From: Deferribacter autotrophicus
GTDB taxonomy: Bacteria; Chrysiogenota; Deferribacteres; Deferribacterales; Deferribacteraceae
Direction: 5' to 3'
Length of the DNA: 64,000 nucleotides
Assembly: GCF_008362905.1 (NCBI RefSeq)
Contig: NZ_VFJB01000004.1
Span: forward strand, 124,001 to 188,000
Both the position numbers and the translations under genes were made by a program. Positions 44,382 through 57,994 of this stretch are shown in pieces. Under the pieces are notes generated by a model. The model ran no database searches. It saw nothing but the letters and a program-made list of their open reading frames with translations, and was not told the origin of the DNA. The stretch's first letter is position 1. The number at the start of each line of letters is the position of its first letter.

Positions 44382-45890
44382 TTATGCGCTAAACTGCTTT
44401 TTGAATTCTTCAATAGCAGCTTTCATTTTATTCGTTAATTCGTCATCCAATGCTTTCTTAGTTCTTATATCCTCTAATATATCAGGCTTATTAGTCTTCA
44501 CATAACTAAGAAATTCCTTCTCAAATCTCTGAATGCTCTTAGTTGGAATATCATCAAGATAACCATTAACACCAGTAAATATAATTAATACTTGCTCTTC
44601 TACTGGAACTGGCTGATATTGTCCTTGCTTCAAGATCTCAACAAGCTTTTCACCTCTGTTAAGCTGAGCCCTTGTGGCTGCATCAAGGTCACTACCAAAT
44701 TGAGCAAATGCTGCCAATTCTCTGTACTGAGCAAGATCTAGACGAAGGCGACCAGCCACCTGCTTCATAGCCTTAATTTGTGCAGAACCACCAACCCTTG
44801 ATACAGACAAACCAACGTTTACTGCTGGTCTTATCCCTGCATAAAAAAGGTCTGTTTCAAGATAGATCTGACCATCTGTAATAGAAATAACGTTTGTAGG
44901 AATATATGCAGAAACGTCCCCTGCCTGTGTTTCAATAATTGGCAGAGCTGTTAATGAACCTGCTCCATTTTCATCATTAAACTTAGCTGCCCTTTCCAAT
45001 AATCTTGAATGAAGATAAAATACATCACCAGGATAAGCTTCCCTACCAGGTGGTCTTCTAAGAAGAAGTGACATCTGCCTGTATGCTACAGCATGTTTTG
45101 AAAGATCATCGTAAATAAGCAATGCATGCTGGCCTCTATCTCTAAAATACTCACCCATTGTACAACCAGCAAAAGGAGCAATAAACTGTAATGGTGCAGG
45201 ATCACTTGCAGTAGCAGCAACAACAATTGTGTAGTCCATAGCACCATGTTTTTCAAGGGTATCAACAACCCTTGCCACTGTTGATCTCTTCTGTCCAATG
45301 GCAACATAAACACAGATAACATTCTGACCTTTTTGGTTGATGATTGTATCAATTGCCACAGCAGTTTTACCTGTCTGCCTGTCACCAATGATTAATTCCC
45401 TTTGGCCTCTACCGATAGGTATCATGGCATCTATTGCCTTAATACCGGTTTGAAGAGGCTCATGAACCGGTTTTCTTTTAACAATACCTGGAGCTATCTT
45501 CTCAATAACGTCGTACTCTTTGGCATCGATAGGTCCTTTACCGTCAATAGGCTGACCTAATGGGTTTACAACTCGTCCTATAAGTTCTGGACCAACAGGA
45601 ACAGAAGCAATCCTTCCGGTTCTCTTTACCACATCTCCTTCTTTAATGTGCTCATATGCACCCATAATAACGATACCAACATTATCTTCCTCAAGGTTAA
45701 AAACAATACCGTAAACACCACCTGGAAGCTCAACAAGCTCTCCAGCCATAGCATTATCAAGACCATAGACCTTTGCAATACCATCACCGGCACTTATAAC
45801 AGTACCGATCTCTTCCATTTCAACTTTTTGTTCAAAATGTTCAATTTGTTCTTTAATGATTTTGCTTATCTCTTCAGCCCTTATTTGCAT
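44382..45890 (-). CDS. atpA: ATP synthase alpha subunit
   Basis: A 502-residue non-catalytic nucleotide-binding subunit. The P-loop is GDRQTGKTA (about residues 169-177), followed by [15 protein letters not shown] and [22 protein letters not shown]. Length is standard. It lies 22 nt after atpH. Confidence 0.98.
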   Translation of the reverse strand: MQIRAEEISKIIKEQIEHFEQKVEMEEIGTVISAGDGIAKVYGLDNAMAGELVELPGGVYGIVFNLEEDNVGIVIMGAYEHIKEGDVVKRTGRIASVPVGPELIGRVVNPLGQPIDGKGPIDAKEYDVIEKIAPGIVKRKPVHEPLQTGIKAIDAMIPIGRGQRELIIGDRQTGKTAVAIDTIINQKGQNVICVYVAIGQKRSTVARVVDTLEKHGAMDYTIVVAATASDPAPLQFIAPFAGCTMGEYFRDRGQHALLIYDDLSKHAVAYRQMSLLLRRPPGREAYPGDVFYLHSRLLERAAKFNDENGAGSLTALPIIETQAGDVSAYIPTNVISITDGQIYLETDLFYAGIRPAVNVGLSVSRVGGSAQIKAMKQVAGRLRLDLAQYRELAAFAQFGSDLDAATRAQLNRGEKLVEILKQGQYQPVPVEEQVLIIFTGVNGYLDDIPTKSIQRFEKEFLSYVKTNKPDILEDIRTKKALDDELTNKMKAAIEEFKKQFSA

Positions 45891-45912
45891 ACAGCATAAC
45901 TCCTTTTTTTAT

Positions 45913-46455
45913 TTATACTTGTAATAAAGTCTCTTTTAATTTTCTCAACTGACCTTTTATACTTGCATCATACATATTGCTTTTAACTTGTGCTACAAAT
46001 CCGCCTAATATAGTTTTATCAATTTCAATATTCAAATTCACTTTTTTACCTGTAACTTTGGAGAGAACATCACCTATCTCTTTCTTCAATACATCATCAT
46101 AATCATCTGCAATTTTTACATATGCATCAACTTCACCCCTATCTTCCATAAGAAGAATTCTATAATGCATATAAATCTCTACAATCAAATTTAACCTATT
46201 TTTCTCAGTTAACATCAAAAGAAAATTATAAAGTGTTTCACTAATAGCATTCCTATTCTTTAACTCTTCAAAAACCTTTTCTTTTTCACTTCTCTTAATT
46301 AACGGATTTTTTACTAATTCTTGAAAATCCGCTGAGCTTTCATACAAATCAACCAACGATTTTAGCTCATCTAAAATCTGCTCTACATTATTTTTTTCTT
46401 TCGCATATTCATATAGTGCATTTGCATATCTTTTTGCAACTATTGTCACTATCAA
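45913..46455 (-). CDS. atpH: ATP synthase delta subunit
   Basis: A 180-residue delta subunit (VAKRYANALYEYAKEKNNVE, then the C-terminal region with GGFVAQVKSNMYDASIKGQLRKLKE). It links the F1 alpha subunits to the b/b' stalk. It overlaps atpF by 4 nt. Confidence 0.94.
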   Translation of the reverse strand: MIVTIVAKRYANALYEYAKEKNNVEQILDELKSLVDLYESSADFQELVKNPLIKRSEKEKVFEELKNRNAISETLYNFLLMLTEKNRLNLIVEIYMHYRILLMEDRGEVDAYVKIADDYDDVLKKEIGDVLSKVTGKKVNLNIEIDKTILGGFVAQVKSNMYDASIKGQLRKLKETLLQV

Positions 46456-47012
46456 TTTTGCACCTCTAATAACTTTTTAATATACTCTCTAGTTAGTTTC
46501 TCTTTAGCTGCTTTATCAAGAGAAACATCTAGTTTCTCTTCTGTTAGTTTCATTGCAAGCTCAACAGTTTTTTCCTTTAGCTCTTGTTTTGCTTTCGCAA
46601 CTTCTGATTCTATAAGATTTTCAGCAAACTTTTTTAGCTTTTCAATATTTTTTTCAGCATCCTGCAGTATCTGTTCCTTTTCTGTCTCTATTGCTTCAAA
46701 AGCCCTTTTCTTCATCATTTCTAATTCTTGTTCCATTGTTTCAAGCTTATGTTTATAGTTTGTCAGCTCTACTTCAGCTTCCTCTCTTGCCTTTGTAGCT
46801 TCATCTATTAATTTTTTAATCTCATCTGTTCTATTTATTAAAAGTTTTTTAAGTGGATTTTTGAGTAGTTTTACAACAATAAAAACAAAAACAGCAAAAG
46901 TAATTAATCTCCATACAAACCCTCTAACATCAGGGCCACCACCATGACCAGCTTCCTCAGCTAAAGCGATATAAGGGATTAACATCAATATAAAAGCAAA
47001 AACTTTATACAC
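46452..47012 (-). CDS. atpF: ATP synthase b subunit
   Basis: A 186-residue peripheral-stalk subunit. A cleavable-looking or anchor-like N-terminal segment (YKVFAFILMLIPYIALA) precedes a second TM (LITFAVFVFIVVKLL, about 36-50) and a long charged coiled coil (residues 60-170). The presence of two hydrophobic segments is less usual for b. It follows the b' gene after 9 nt. Confidence 0.9.
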   Translation of the reverse strand: MYKVFAFILMLIPYIALAEEAGHGGGPDVRGFVWRLITFAVFVFIVVKLLKNPLKKLLINRTDEIKKLIDEATKAREEAEVELTNYKHKLETMEQELEMMKKRAFEAIETEKEQILQDAEKNIEKLKKFAENLIESEVAKAKQELKEKTVELAMKLTEEKLDVSLDKAAKEKLTREYIKKLLEVQN

Positions 47013-47021
47013 ACAGACCTC

Positions 47022-47444
47022 CTATGCAGCCTTGGTTATTTTTTCAGCTATAATATTTGCTAAGATCTCAGCCTCTTTTTCAAGTGCGATCTTAGCTTTC
47101 TCTTTTTCAATCTCTATCTCTTTCCTTGCATTCTCTATCTTTTCATCAAGCTCTGCCTTAACTTTAGCAACCATTTCGCTTGCTTCAGACATTGCTTTTT
47201 GCCTGATATTATTTTGATATTCAGTAATTTCTTTCTTTACGTTAGCCATCTTCTCTTCGTATTCCTTTTTAAGCCTATCAAGCTCTTCACGCATCGCTTC
47301 TGCAGATTTTTTCAAATCATTAATTTTCCTATCCCTACTTTCCATTGTTGAAAGCATTGGATCATAAATCATTTTCTTGCCAATAAAAAGTATAAGCAAA
47401 AAATTAATCATTTGCAAAAATACAGTTGCATCTACATTTATCAT
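47022..47444 (-). CDS. ATP synthase b' subunit
   Basis: A 140-residue b-like subunit with one N-terminal TM (ATVFLQMINFLLILFIGKKMIYDPML) and a coiled coil rich in E and K. Together with the next gene it makes the b/b' pair found in cyanobacteria, alphaproteobacteria and several deep-branching phyla. First gene of the operon, preceded by an AGGAGG site and a strong promoter. Confidence 0.9.
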   Translation of the reverse strand: MINVDATVFLQMINFLLILFIGKKMIYDPMLSTMESRDRKINDLKKSAEAMREELDRLKKEYEEKMANVKKEITEYQNNIRQKAMSEASEMVAKVKAELDEKIENARKEIEIEKEKAKIALEKEAEILANIIAEKITKAA

Positions 47445-47506
47445 TTTGCCTCCTAATTTAACTTAATTAGATTGTATACTGTACACAATTACTAGAACCC
47501 ATGGCT

Positions 47507-47535
47507 TTCATATCAAAACTAACACTTATTGTCAA
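47507..47535 (-). promoter_or_regulatory. promoter of the ATP synthase operon
   Basis: On the minus strand TTGACA (47530-47535) is followed after 17 nt by TATGAA (47507-47512). The transcript would begin about 55 nt before the b' start codon and carry a leader of that length. Confidence 0.75.
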
Positions 47536-47560
47536 CCTTTTTTTACTGCTTATTAAAACG

Positions 47561-48712
47561 TCATTTTAATACATCTATCCCTGGTAAACTTCCAAATTCT
47601 ATATATTCTAATGATGCTCCTCCACCTGTAGAAATGTGATCAATTTTTTCCGCAACTCCAGCTTTTTTAACGGCACTGACAGAATCACCACCACCAACTA
47701 CAGTTACAGCATCTATGCTAGCAAGTATTTTAGCAACACTGAATGTCCCTTCAGAAAATTGTGATTTTTCAAATACGCCCATTGGACCATTCCATAACAC
47801 TGTTTTACTTTTCTTTAAAATCTCAATATAAGATTTTATTGTCTTTTGCCCAATATCTAGCCCCATTTTACCATCGGGAATATCTATCGAGTCGAGATAT
47901 TCCGCTTCTCCATCAAGCGAATCACTCACTACATGATCTTGAGGCAGCAATATGGAAACATTTTTGTCATTTGCTAATTTTAAGATTTCTTGCGCCAATT
48001 CAAGATAATCATCCTCTACTAAAGAATTCCCCACGTTATGGCCCTGACTTTTTAGAAAAGTATAAGCCATGGCTCCACCGATTAAAATATTATCCACAAG
48101 ATTTATCAAACTTTTTAATACTCCTATTTTATCACTAACTTTAGCACCACCAATAATCGCTGTAAAAGGTTTTTCCGGCGCTTTTAACAACTTTTCGAAA
48201 TACTGCACTTCTTTTTCAATGAGAAATCCAGCCCCTTTCTCTTCCATAACCTTGGGCAAACCGTAAACCGAAGCATGCCTTCTATGACATGTTCCAAAAG
48301 CGTCATTTATATAAACATCCCCAAGTTTTTTCAACTCATTTACAAAATCATCAGAATTTTTCTCTTCACCTTTATAAAACCTCAGATTCTCCAACAAAAC
48401 CACATCACCGTTTTTCATGCTTTTTGTATAATTAACAACTTCCTCACCTATGCAATCACTCAAAAAAGGCACATTTAAATAATCTGCCACAGGCTTCAAT
48501 GAAAACTCTGGTTTCCTCTCCCCCTTTGGCCTACCCAAATGACTTGCAAGAATTACTTTTCCACCCTTCTCTTTGATAAAATTTATTGTTGAAAGCGCTT
48601 CCTTTATCCTTGTATCATCTAAAATCTCACCATTTTTTATAGGAACATTAAAATCAACTCTCAAAAAGACACGTTTACCCGATAAATCAAGTTCAGTTAC
48701 CTTTTTCACCAT
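47561..48712 (-). CDS. pgk: phosphoglycerate kinase
   Basis: A 383-residue glycolytic kinase. The N-terminus has [19 protein letters not shown], followed by [23 protein letters not shown], the [12 protein letters not shown] segment and the nucleotide-site WNGPMGVFE and GGGDSVSAV. It makes ATP from 1,3-bisphosphoglycerate. It follows gap after about 55 nt that include a hairpin. Confidence 0.97.
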   Translation of the reverse strand: MVKKVTELDLSGKRVFLRVDFNVPIKNGEILDDTRIKEALSTINFIKEKGGKVILASHLGRPKGERKPEFSLKPVADYLNVPFLSDCIGEEVVNYTKSMKNGDVVLLENLRFYKGEEKNSDDFVNELKKLGDVYINDAFGTCHRRHASVYGLPKVMEEKGAGFLIEKEVQYFEKLLKAPEKPFTAIIGGAKVSDKIGVLKSLINLVDNILIGGAMAYTFLKSQGHNVGNSLVEDDYLELAQEILKLANDKNVSILLPQDHVVSDSLDGEAEYLDSIDIPDGKMGLDIGQKTIKSYIEILKKSKTVLWNGPMGVFEKSQFSEGTFSVAKILASIDAVTVVGGGDSVSAVKKAGVAEKIDHISTGGGASLEYIEFGSLPGIDVLK

Positions 48713-48734
48713 ATGATTCCTCCTGTTGACTAAT

Positions 48735-48757
48735 AAAAAAGGGGGAGGAACCTCCCC
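48735..48757 (-). terminator. hairpin between gap and pgk
   Basis: On the minus strand GGGGAGG, TT and CCTCCCC are followed by a run of Ts, a terminator-shaped element. pgk starts immediately after, so it may act as an attenuator that lowers pgk relative to gap or stabilise the gap mRNA 3' end. Confidence 0.65.
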
Positions 48758-48766
48758 TTTATAAAG

Positions 48767-51076
<2,310 letters not shown>

Positions 51077-51080
<4 letters not shown>

Positions 51081-51742
51081 AAAAACATCCCTTTACTGAG
51101 ACAAAATATATCGACTCTTTTAGCCCCAGACTTTTTTAAAATTCTTGCACATTCATTAATTGTAGCTCCGGTAGTGATTATATCATCCACAAGCAATATT
51201 TTCAAACCTTTTACGTCATCCATACATTCAAAAGCACCCTTTATATTTTTTATTCTTAAATTTCTTTTTAATTTCCATTGATATTCAGTAAATCTAACTC
51301 TTTTTAATAAAGTCTTGTACGGTATTCCAAACTTTTTAGAAATAATTTTCGATAAATAGTATGCTGGTTGGATTAATCTCACAAGTCTTCTTGATATATA
51401 TACAGGAACCGGAGTCACAATATGATAATTGTCTTCTATACATAAACCACTTAGTAATCTTTCAAAAATTTTCAAGTTCTTAAAACCATAATGAAATTTA
51501 TAATATTTTAACAAAGTTCTCATCTCATAGTTATACCAGTACGAGACCATAATCTTTTCATAAAATCTAGCCTGAAAACAATTTCGACAGATAATGTAAT
51601 CTGACTCTAACGGATAACCACACTTATGGCATGAAAAAGTTATCCGTTCGAAATTATTAAAACAAACTTCACATATTAAATCTGTAAAACTAATCTTTTG
51701 TTTGCAAAATAAACATTCAGAATAAAAAACTTCACTTAACAA
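51077..51742 (-). CDS. ComF family phosphoribosyltransferase-like protein
   Basis: A 221-residue ComF-like protein. The N-terminal zinc-finger region has CLFC, CEVC, CHKC and CRNC pairs, and a type I phosphoribosyltransferase fold carries the PRPP loop ILLVDDIITTGATINE (about residues 180-195). ComF proteins support DNA uptake in competent bacteria, but many homologues have unknown roles. It overlaps gpmI by 11 nt and the PAS gene by 4 nt. Confidence 0.88.
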
Positions 51743-53255
51743 TTAATGATTCACCTGTCATCTCTTCAGGCTTTTCAATATTCAGGATTTCCAACATTGT
51801 TGGTGCAATATCGGCAAGTTCTCCTCTAACATCTTTTAACTTACAATCATAATTATAAACTATAAAAGGTACTGGATTTAATGTGTGAGCTGTATGAGGT
51901 TGATTATTTTCATAATCCCACATCTGTTCAGAATTACCATGATCAGCAGTAACAATTAATACTGCATCCATTTTATCAGCAATACTTACAACCTTACCTA
52001 AAGCTTCATCCACCGCTTTGCATGCCTTAATGGCAGCCTCCTCCACTCCTGTATGTCCCACCATATCAGGATTAGCAAAGTTCATTATCACAACATCAAT
52101 ATCACCCTTTGTAAAGACTTCTTCAAATCTATCCACCACTTCAAATACAGACATTTCAGGTTTCAAATCGTATGTAGGAACATCTTTCGGTGATGGAACA
52201 AGTATCCTCTCCTCATTTTCAAAAACAAGCTCCCTACCACCATTGAAAAAGAATGTAACATGAGCATACTTTTCAGTTTCTGCAATTCTGAGTTGCCTCA
52301 ACCCTTCTTTACTGATTACCTCTCCAAAAATGTTCTTTAAATTTTCAGGTGGAAATGCCGCCAAAACATCAAAATCTTTATTATATTTAGTCATAGTTAT
52401 AAAATGAACAGAGGGAATCCCTTTTCTATCAAAATATTCAAAATCCTTGTTTATAAAAGACATGGTTAGTTCACGAGCCCTGTCAGCCCTAAAATTGAAA
52501 AAGAAAACTCCATCACCATCCTTTACAATACCCTTTTTATCAACAACTGTTGGTATAATAAATTCATCTGTCTCCCCCCTATCATATGCATCCTTTACAG
52601 CTTCAATTGGATCATTAATCTCAATTCCCTCTCCATGACGTATCGCATCAAAAGCTTTCTTTACCCTATCCCAGCGTTTATCTCTATCCATAGCATAGTA
52701 TCTACCAGATATTGTGGCAATTTTACCGAAATTTAAGCCTTTTAAGAAGCTATCCAGTTCCTTTATATAATCAATCCCACTTTTGGGTGGAGTATCCCTA
52801 CCATCCATGAAAGCGTGAACAAACACTTCTTTAATACCATTCTCTTTAGCTAACCTGATTAAACCTTTTAGTTGATCAATATGGCTGTGAACCCCTCCGT
52901 CACTCACAAGCCCAAAAAAATGTACTCTACCAGAATCCTTTTTAACTAACTCAAAAAACTTTAAAATATTTTTATTATCCTTTATCGAACCGGTTTCCAG
53001 TGCTTTATTAATCCTTACAATATCCTGATAAACAACTCTACCAGCTCCTATATTTGTATGACCAACTTCAGAATTACCCATCTGCCCTTTAGGTAATCCT
53101 ACCCATTCTTCACTGGCATTTAAAAGAGTGTGGGGATAGTTATTCCATAAATAAAGAAAGTTTTTAGGATTTGATAGCAAAACGGCATTATTTTTCTTCT
53201 CTTCTCTATAACCCCATCCATCTAAAATGAGAAGAATTAACTTCTTCCTTTCCAC
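51732..53255 (-). CDS. gpmI: 2,3-bisphosphoglycerate-independent phosphoglycerate mutase
   Basis: A 507-residue manganese enzyme of the alkaline-phosphatase superfamily. LLILDGWGYRE holds an N-terminal metal Asp, GNSEVGHTNIGAGR the catalytic Ser (about 62), FMDGRDTPP and NFANPDMVGHTG further ligands, and TADHGNSEQM the C-terminal metal site. It converts 3- to 2-phosphoglycerate. It is 1 nt downstream of the DksA-like gene. Confidence 0.97.
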   Translation of the reverse strand: MERKKLILLILDGWGYREEKKNNAVLLSNPKNFLYLWNNYPHTLLNASEEWVGLPKGQMGNSEVGHTNIGAGRVVYQDIVRINKALETGSIKDNKNILKFFELVKKDSGRVHFFGLVSDGGVHSHIDQLKGLIRLAKENGIKEVFVHAFMDGRDTPPKSGIDYIKELDSFLKGLNFGKIATISGRYYAMDRDKRWDRVKKAFDAIRHGEGIEINDPIEAVKDAYDRGETDEFIIPTVVDKKGIVKDGDGVFFFNFRADRARELTMSFINKDFEYFDRKGIPSVHFITMTKYNKDFDVLAAFPPENLKNIFGEVISKEGLRQLRIAETEKYAHVTFFFNGGRELVFENEERILVPSPKDVPTYDLKPEMSVFEVVDRFEEVFTKGDIDVVIMNFANPDMVGHTGVEEAAIKACKAVDEALGKVVSIADKMDAVLIVTADHGNSEQMWDYENNQPHTAHTLNPVPFIVYNYDCKLKDVRGELADIAPTMLEILNIEKPEEMTGESLIVK

Positions 53256-53256
53256 A

Positions 53257-53619
53257 TTACATCCTTATAAGACCTTTTTTCTCCAATTCTGTCTTACATT
53301 CTGTACAATATCTTGCAAATGGTACATATTCCAATCTCTTTTCATCTATCTTTTCTTCACAGCTTATACAAATCCCATATGTACCTTTTTCAATTCTTTT
53401 TAAAGCATCTTCAACAAGTTTTAATTTTAATGCATCTGTCTCTACTTTTCCAAGCATAAGATTTCTATTGTAAATCTTATAAGCTTGATCAGCTGAATCT
53501 TGCCCTTCCCCTTTCCCCAAATCGATAGCTTCTTGATATTTCTTTTGTAATCTATCTATCAGTTCATTTCTCATCTTCAGCAATTTACTTTTATGATACT
53601 CTAATTTTTCTTTTTCCAT
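53257..53619 (-). CDS. TraR/DksA-family zinc-finger protein
   Basis: A 120-residue DksA-like protein. A helical hairpin (about residues 1-80) has acidic residues at its tip (GEGQDSADQA), followed by a zinc finger with CISC and CTEC (about 87-110). DksA binds the RNA polymerase secondary channel and works with ppGpp. Whether this shorter member does so is inferred. It follows rlmH by 10 nt and leads into gpmI. Confidence 0.88.
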   Translation of the reverse strand: MEKEKLEYHKSKLLKMRNELIDRLQKKYQEAIDLGKGEGQDSADQAYKIYNRNLMLGKVETDALKLKLVEDALKRIEKGTYGICISCEEKIDEKRLEYVPFARYCTECKTELEKKGLIRM

Positions 53620-53629
53620 AAGTTACCTC

Positions 53630-54061
53630 CTACTTATGATAGGGATGTCCCTGTATAATCGTATATGCTCTATATATCTGCTCACTTAGTAAAAGCAAAG
53701 CATGTTCATGAGCAAAAGTTAATTTTGATAAAGAAAATAGTTCATTACACTTTTTTTTCAATATCTCACTTAATCCTTTAGCTCCACCTATTAAAAAAGC
53801 TATATTCTTGTTCTGCTTACCTTCAAACCATTTAGCAAAAGACTCCGAATCAAGCTGCTTTCCTTCTACAGCCAATGCTACTCTATAAAAACCTTCTGAT
53901 AATTTTATAAATTTCTCATATTCTTTCACATCATTCCCAGTTGATTTAAAGTCAATTATTTCAATTTCCATCACAGAACTCAACCGCTTAGCATATTCAT
54001 TGACCATATCTTTTAAACATCTATTATTAATTTTTGAACCCATTATAATTCTTATCTTCAT
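53630..54061 (-). CDS. rlmH: 23S rRNA pseudouridine-1915 N3-methyltransferase RlmH
   Basis: A 143-residue SPOUT methyltransferase with the C-terminal trefoil-knot motifs FLIGGAKGLSE and LSLSKLTFAHEHA-like (FSLSKLTFAHEHALLLLSEQ in part), and the closing YRAYTIIQGHPYHK. It methylates pseudouridine 1915 in helix 69. It is the first gene of the rlmH-to-pgk operon. Confidence 0.95.
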   Translation of the reverse strand: MKIRIIMGSKINNRCLKDMVNEYAKRLSSVMEIEIIDFKSTGNDVKEYEKFIKLSEGFYRVALAVEGKQLDSESFAKWFEGKQNKNIAFLIGGAKGLSEILKKKCNELFSLSKLTFAHEHALLLLSEQIYRAYTIIQGHPYHK

Positions 54062-54072
54062 AAGTTGAAGTC

Positions 54073-54101
54073 TCTATAAACTAACGACATCACAATGTCA
54101 A
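54073..54101 (-). promoter_or_regulatory. promoter upstream of rlmH with overlapping dyad
   Basis: On the minus strand TTGACA (54096-54101) and TATAGA (54073-54078) are separated by 17 nt, 10-40 nt before the rlmH start. A dyad GTCAAT-GATT-ATTGAC overlaps the -35 box (54097-54112). This is the likely promoter of the glycolytic operon. The region 54113-54245 shows no other feature. Confidence 0.7.
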
Positions 54102-54245
54102 TGATTATTGACTCTGACATTACCCCAAAATCTTTTTTTTTAAAGTGTTAACATATTCTTATAGCTATTTTTACCATATTAGATAGATACAAATGGTGTT
54201 TTAAGGGCAAACTTTAAACAAGATAATGATTTGTTAATAGACTCT

Positions 54246-54851
54246 TTAATAGTTAAAAATTTCCGTATCTAAAGGAACAATCGGTTTAAAAACTTTATCT
54301 TCTATCAACTCATTGATTTTACTATTTTTGAAAATAATTTCAGTAATATTGCCTGCGCCATCTTCACTTATAATCTTTTTTATAAATTTATCCCCTAATA
54401 AAAGGTCAATATATTTTAAATTTATAAAAGATTTTGGAATTAACCTTACTCTATCTTTATCCAAAGAAATAATCTTAAAATTTTTACCAATTGTTGAAAT
54501 ATCCATAATTATCTGTAAAACGACATTATCCTCTAAACTAATTTTCTGCCTTATTAGCTGCTTCGCACTACTGTCGTAATACTCCATTTTATCTTTTTCA
54601 AAGAGATAATACTGTCTATAAGGTTTTTTATAATCCCACATTAATTTTTCCCCTCTAATCAAATAAACTTTCCCTTCATAATAATCATCGCCAAATCCTT
54701 GAATCGTTGTTTTTTGAACAAAATCTGCCTGAAATGTTTTAATATTAGAATAACTTTCCAATACCGACTCAATGGATATATCTTTGGAAAAAACATTAAA
54801 AACCATTATTAAACAAAAAAACAGTATTTCTAGAATTTTAATAATTTTCAT
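54246..54851 (-). CDS. lolA: LolA-like outer-membrane lipoprotein carrier
   Basis: A 201-residue periplasmic protein with a signal peptide (KIIKILEILFFCLIMVFNVFS, about residues 2-22). The LolA pattern follows: ESYSNIKTFQADFVQKT, GKVYLIRGEKLMWDYKKPYRQYYLFEKDKMEYYD. It would ferry lipoproteins from LolCDE to the outer membrane, which implies a diderm cell. It is divergent from the receiver gene at 54921. Confidence 0.85.
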   Translation of the reverse strand: MKIIKILEILFFCLIMVFNVFSKDISIESVLESYSNIKTFQADFVQKTTIQGFGDDYYEGKVYLIRGEKLMWDYKKPYRQYYLFEKDKMEYYDSSAKQLIRQKISLEDNVVLQIIMDISTIGKNFKIISLDKDRVRLIPKSFINLKYIDLLLGDKFIKKIISEDGAGNITEIIFKNSKINELIEDKVFKPIVPLDTEIFNY

Positions 54852-54920
54852 TTACTTTACCTCACTTTTTATGTTAGTACTAATACTATACAATTATAAA
54901 ACATTCAATAGGGTAATAAA

Positions 54921-55265
54921 ATGAATATCTTGTTGATTGATGATGAAAAATCTTTTCATCATATTTTAAATATATTAGCCAAGCAGCTTGATTTTAACTC
55001 ATTTTTATGCAGTGACTTAAATAAAGCTAAAAATATTATTGAAGAACATTTCATTGATATTGCATTAATAGATATAAACCTGCCTACCTGTAGTGGTGAC
55101 CAAATTATAACCTTTATCAAAGATCATTCGCCAAACACATTATGTTATTTATTTACAAGCGACTTTTCAAAAAGATTATCATATGAAAAGATGGTAGATG
55201 GATATATTGAAAAGGATAAACTAGTAATCAAACTGCCAGAAATTCTGAAAAAGATAAAAAAATAG
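54921..55265 (+). CDS. single-domain response regulator (receiver only)
   Basis: A 114-residue CheY-like receiver. Acidic pocket residues are in LLIDDE, the phosphoryl-accepting Asp in ALIDINLP (about 53), Thr/Ser in LFTSDF (about 80) and Lys in YIEKDKL (about 98). There is no output domain and no kinase nearby. TAGGG provides a ribosome site. The gene ends 2 nt from the convergent def gene. It may act in phosphorelay or as an interaction partner; this is inference. Confidence 0.85.
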   Translation: MNILLIDDEKSFHHILNILAKQLDFNSFLCSDLNKAKNIIEEHFIDIALIDINLPTCSGDQIITFIKDHSPNTLCYLFTSDFSKRLSYEKMVDGYIEKDKLVIKLPEILKKIKK

Positions 55266-55267
55266 TA

Positions 55268-55786
55268 TTAATCTAAGACGTAATCCCCTGCAGCAATTCT
55301 TTTTTTAATATGCTTATGAATTGTTTCTCTTTTAGTGGGTGAAAGTCTATCAAGAAACAGAACACCATTTAAATGATCTATTTCATGCTGAAAAGCTCTT
55401 GCCAGTAAACCTTCAGCTTCGATTTCCAATTCTTTGCCGTTTTCATCCAACCCTTTTACCAAAACCTTTGCTGCCCTTCTTACATTAGCATATTCACCAG
55501 GGATACTGAGGCATCCTTCCTCCTCAATGACCTCGCCTTCAGCATCCACGATAACAGGATTAATAATTTTAATCAGCTGGCTCTTATCCTCTCCTGCAGT
55601 AGGATCTATTACCAACAATCTTTCATTAACCCCTACTTGTGGAGCAGCAAGGCCTACTCCAGGTGCTGCATACATTGTTTCCACCATATTGTTTAAAAGC
55701 TCTACTATTCTTCCATCTATATTTTTTACTTCAACACTTTTTCTTCTCAAAATTGGATTTGGAAATTTAACAATTTTCAAAATCAT
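55268..55786 (-). CDS. def: peptide deformylase
   Basis: A 172-residue metallohydrolase that removes the formyl group of nascent proteins. The three motifs are present: GVGLAAPQVG (about 42-51), EEGCLSIPG (metal Cys about 89) and QHEIDHLNG (metal His pair and Glu, about 131-139). ATG 55786 is chosen because GGAGGA lies 4-5 nt upstream; the longer frame adds four residues. It is downstream of the DUF721 gene. Confidence 0.97.
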   Translation of the reverse strand: MILKIVKFPNPILRRKSVEVKNIDGRIVELLNNMVETMYAAPGVGLAAPQVGVNERLLVIDPTAGEDKSQLIKIINPVIVDAEGEVIEEEGCLSIPGEYANVRRAAKVLVKGLDENGKELEIEAEGLLARAFQHEIDHLNGVLFLDRLSPTKRETIHKHIKKRIAAGDYVLD

Positions 55787-55834
55787 CAATTCCTCCATTT
55801 AACACATTGATATAATAATATTCTTAATTTAGAA

Positions 55835-57293
<1,459 letters not shown>

Positions 57294-57339
57294 TTACCTA
57301 TCTCGGTTTAAATTAATTTTTGATACTTCCAGAGGGTAT

Positions 57340-57363
57340 AAAAAAAGCCCCTTTTCAGGGGCT
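57340..57363 (-). terminator. terminator after rpmA
   Basis: On the minus strand AGCCCC, loop TGAAAA and GGGGCT are followed by seven Ts. It separates rplU-rpmA from obg. Confidence 0.9.
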
Positions 57364-57370
57364 GTACATG

Positions 57371-57631
57371 TTATACTCTTTCAGGATAAACTGATATAAA
57401 CTTACCCATTCGCCCCTTATCTTCAAACTTCACATAGCCTTCTATCAAAGAGAATATTGTATAATCTTTACCCAATCCAACATTTCTGCCTGGCTTAAAC
57501 TTAGTTCCTCTCTGTCTCACAATTATATTTCCAGCCTTTACATACTCGCCACCGAATTTTTTAACACCAAGTCTTTTACTATGGCTATCTCTACCGTTCT
57601 TAGTACTACCACCAGCTTTCTTGTGAGCCAT
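57371..57631 (-). CDS. rpmA: 50S ribosomal protein L27
   Basis: An 86-residue L27 starting [22 protein letters not shown], without the cleaved N-terminal extension found in Firmicutes. [19 protein letters not shown] and [12 protein letters not shown] follow. Its N-terminus reaches the peptidyl-transferase centre. It is 10 nt after rplU. Confidence 0.97.
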   Translation of the reverse strand: MAHKKAGGSTKNGRDSHSKRLGVKKFGGEYVKAGNIIVRQRGTKFKPGRNVGLGKDYTIFSLIEGYVKFEDKGRMGKFISVYPERV

Positions 57632-57641
57632 CTATATCCTC

Positions 57642-57956
57642 CTAACCAACTTTAATATCTTTTACTCTTATTTTGGTATAATGCTGCCTGTGGCCATACC
57701 TCTTTTTGTAATCTTTTCTTCTTTTCTTCTTGAAAACCAATATCTTTTTATCTTTACCGTGCTCAAGAATCTCAACTTCAACTTTAGCATTTTCAACTTT
57801 TGGAGCACCTAAAATAAGATCTCCGTCCTTAGCCACAGCAAGTACTTCCTCAAGCTCAAGAGTTGCACCCTCATCAGCATTGAGCTTTTCAACCTTCAAT
57901 ACATCTCCAACCTTAACTGTATATTGTTTACCACCTGTCTTTAATATAGCAAACAT
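57642..57956 (-). CDS. rplU: 50S ribosomal protein L21
   Basis: A 104-residue L21 ([47 protein letters not shown] in part, and the end [11 protein letters not shown]). It binds 23S rRNA next to L20. It has a good GGAGG ribosome site and a promoter about 40 nt upstream. Confidence 0.97.
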   Translation of the reverse strand: MFAILKTGGKQYTVKVGDVLKVEKLNADEGATLELEEVLAVAKDGDLILGAPKVENAKVEVEILEHGKDKKILVFKKKRRKDYKKRYGHRQHYTKIRVKDIKVG

Positions 57957-57994
57957 CTATTATCACCTCCATATTAGCACATTGGGAAGAGGTT

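Noticed and set aside
47550-47571. ATTAAAA-CGTCA-TTTTAAT hairpin at the pgk stop as terminator
   Set aside because: The stem is A/T only and no T-run follows on the minus strand.
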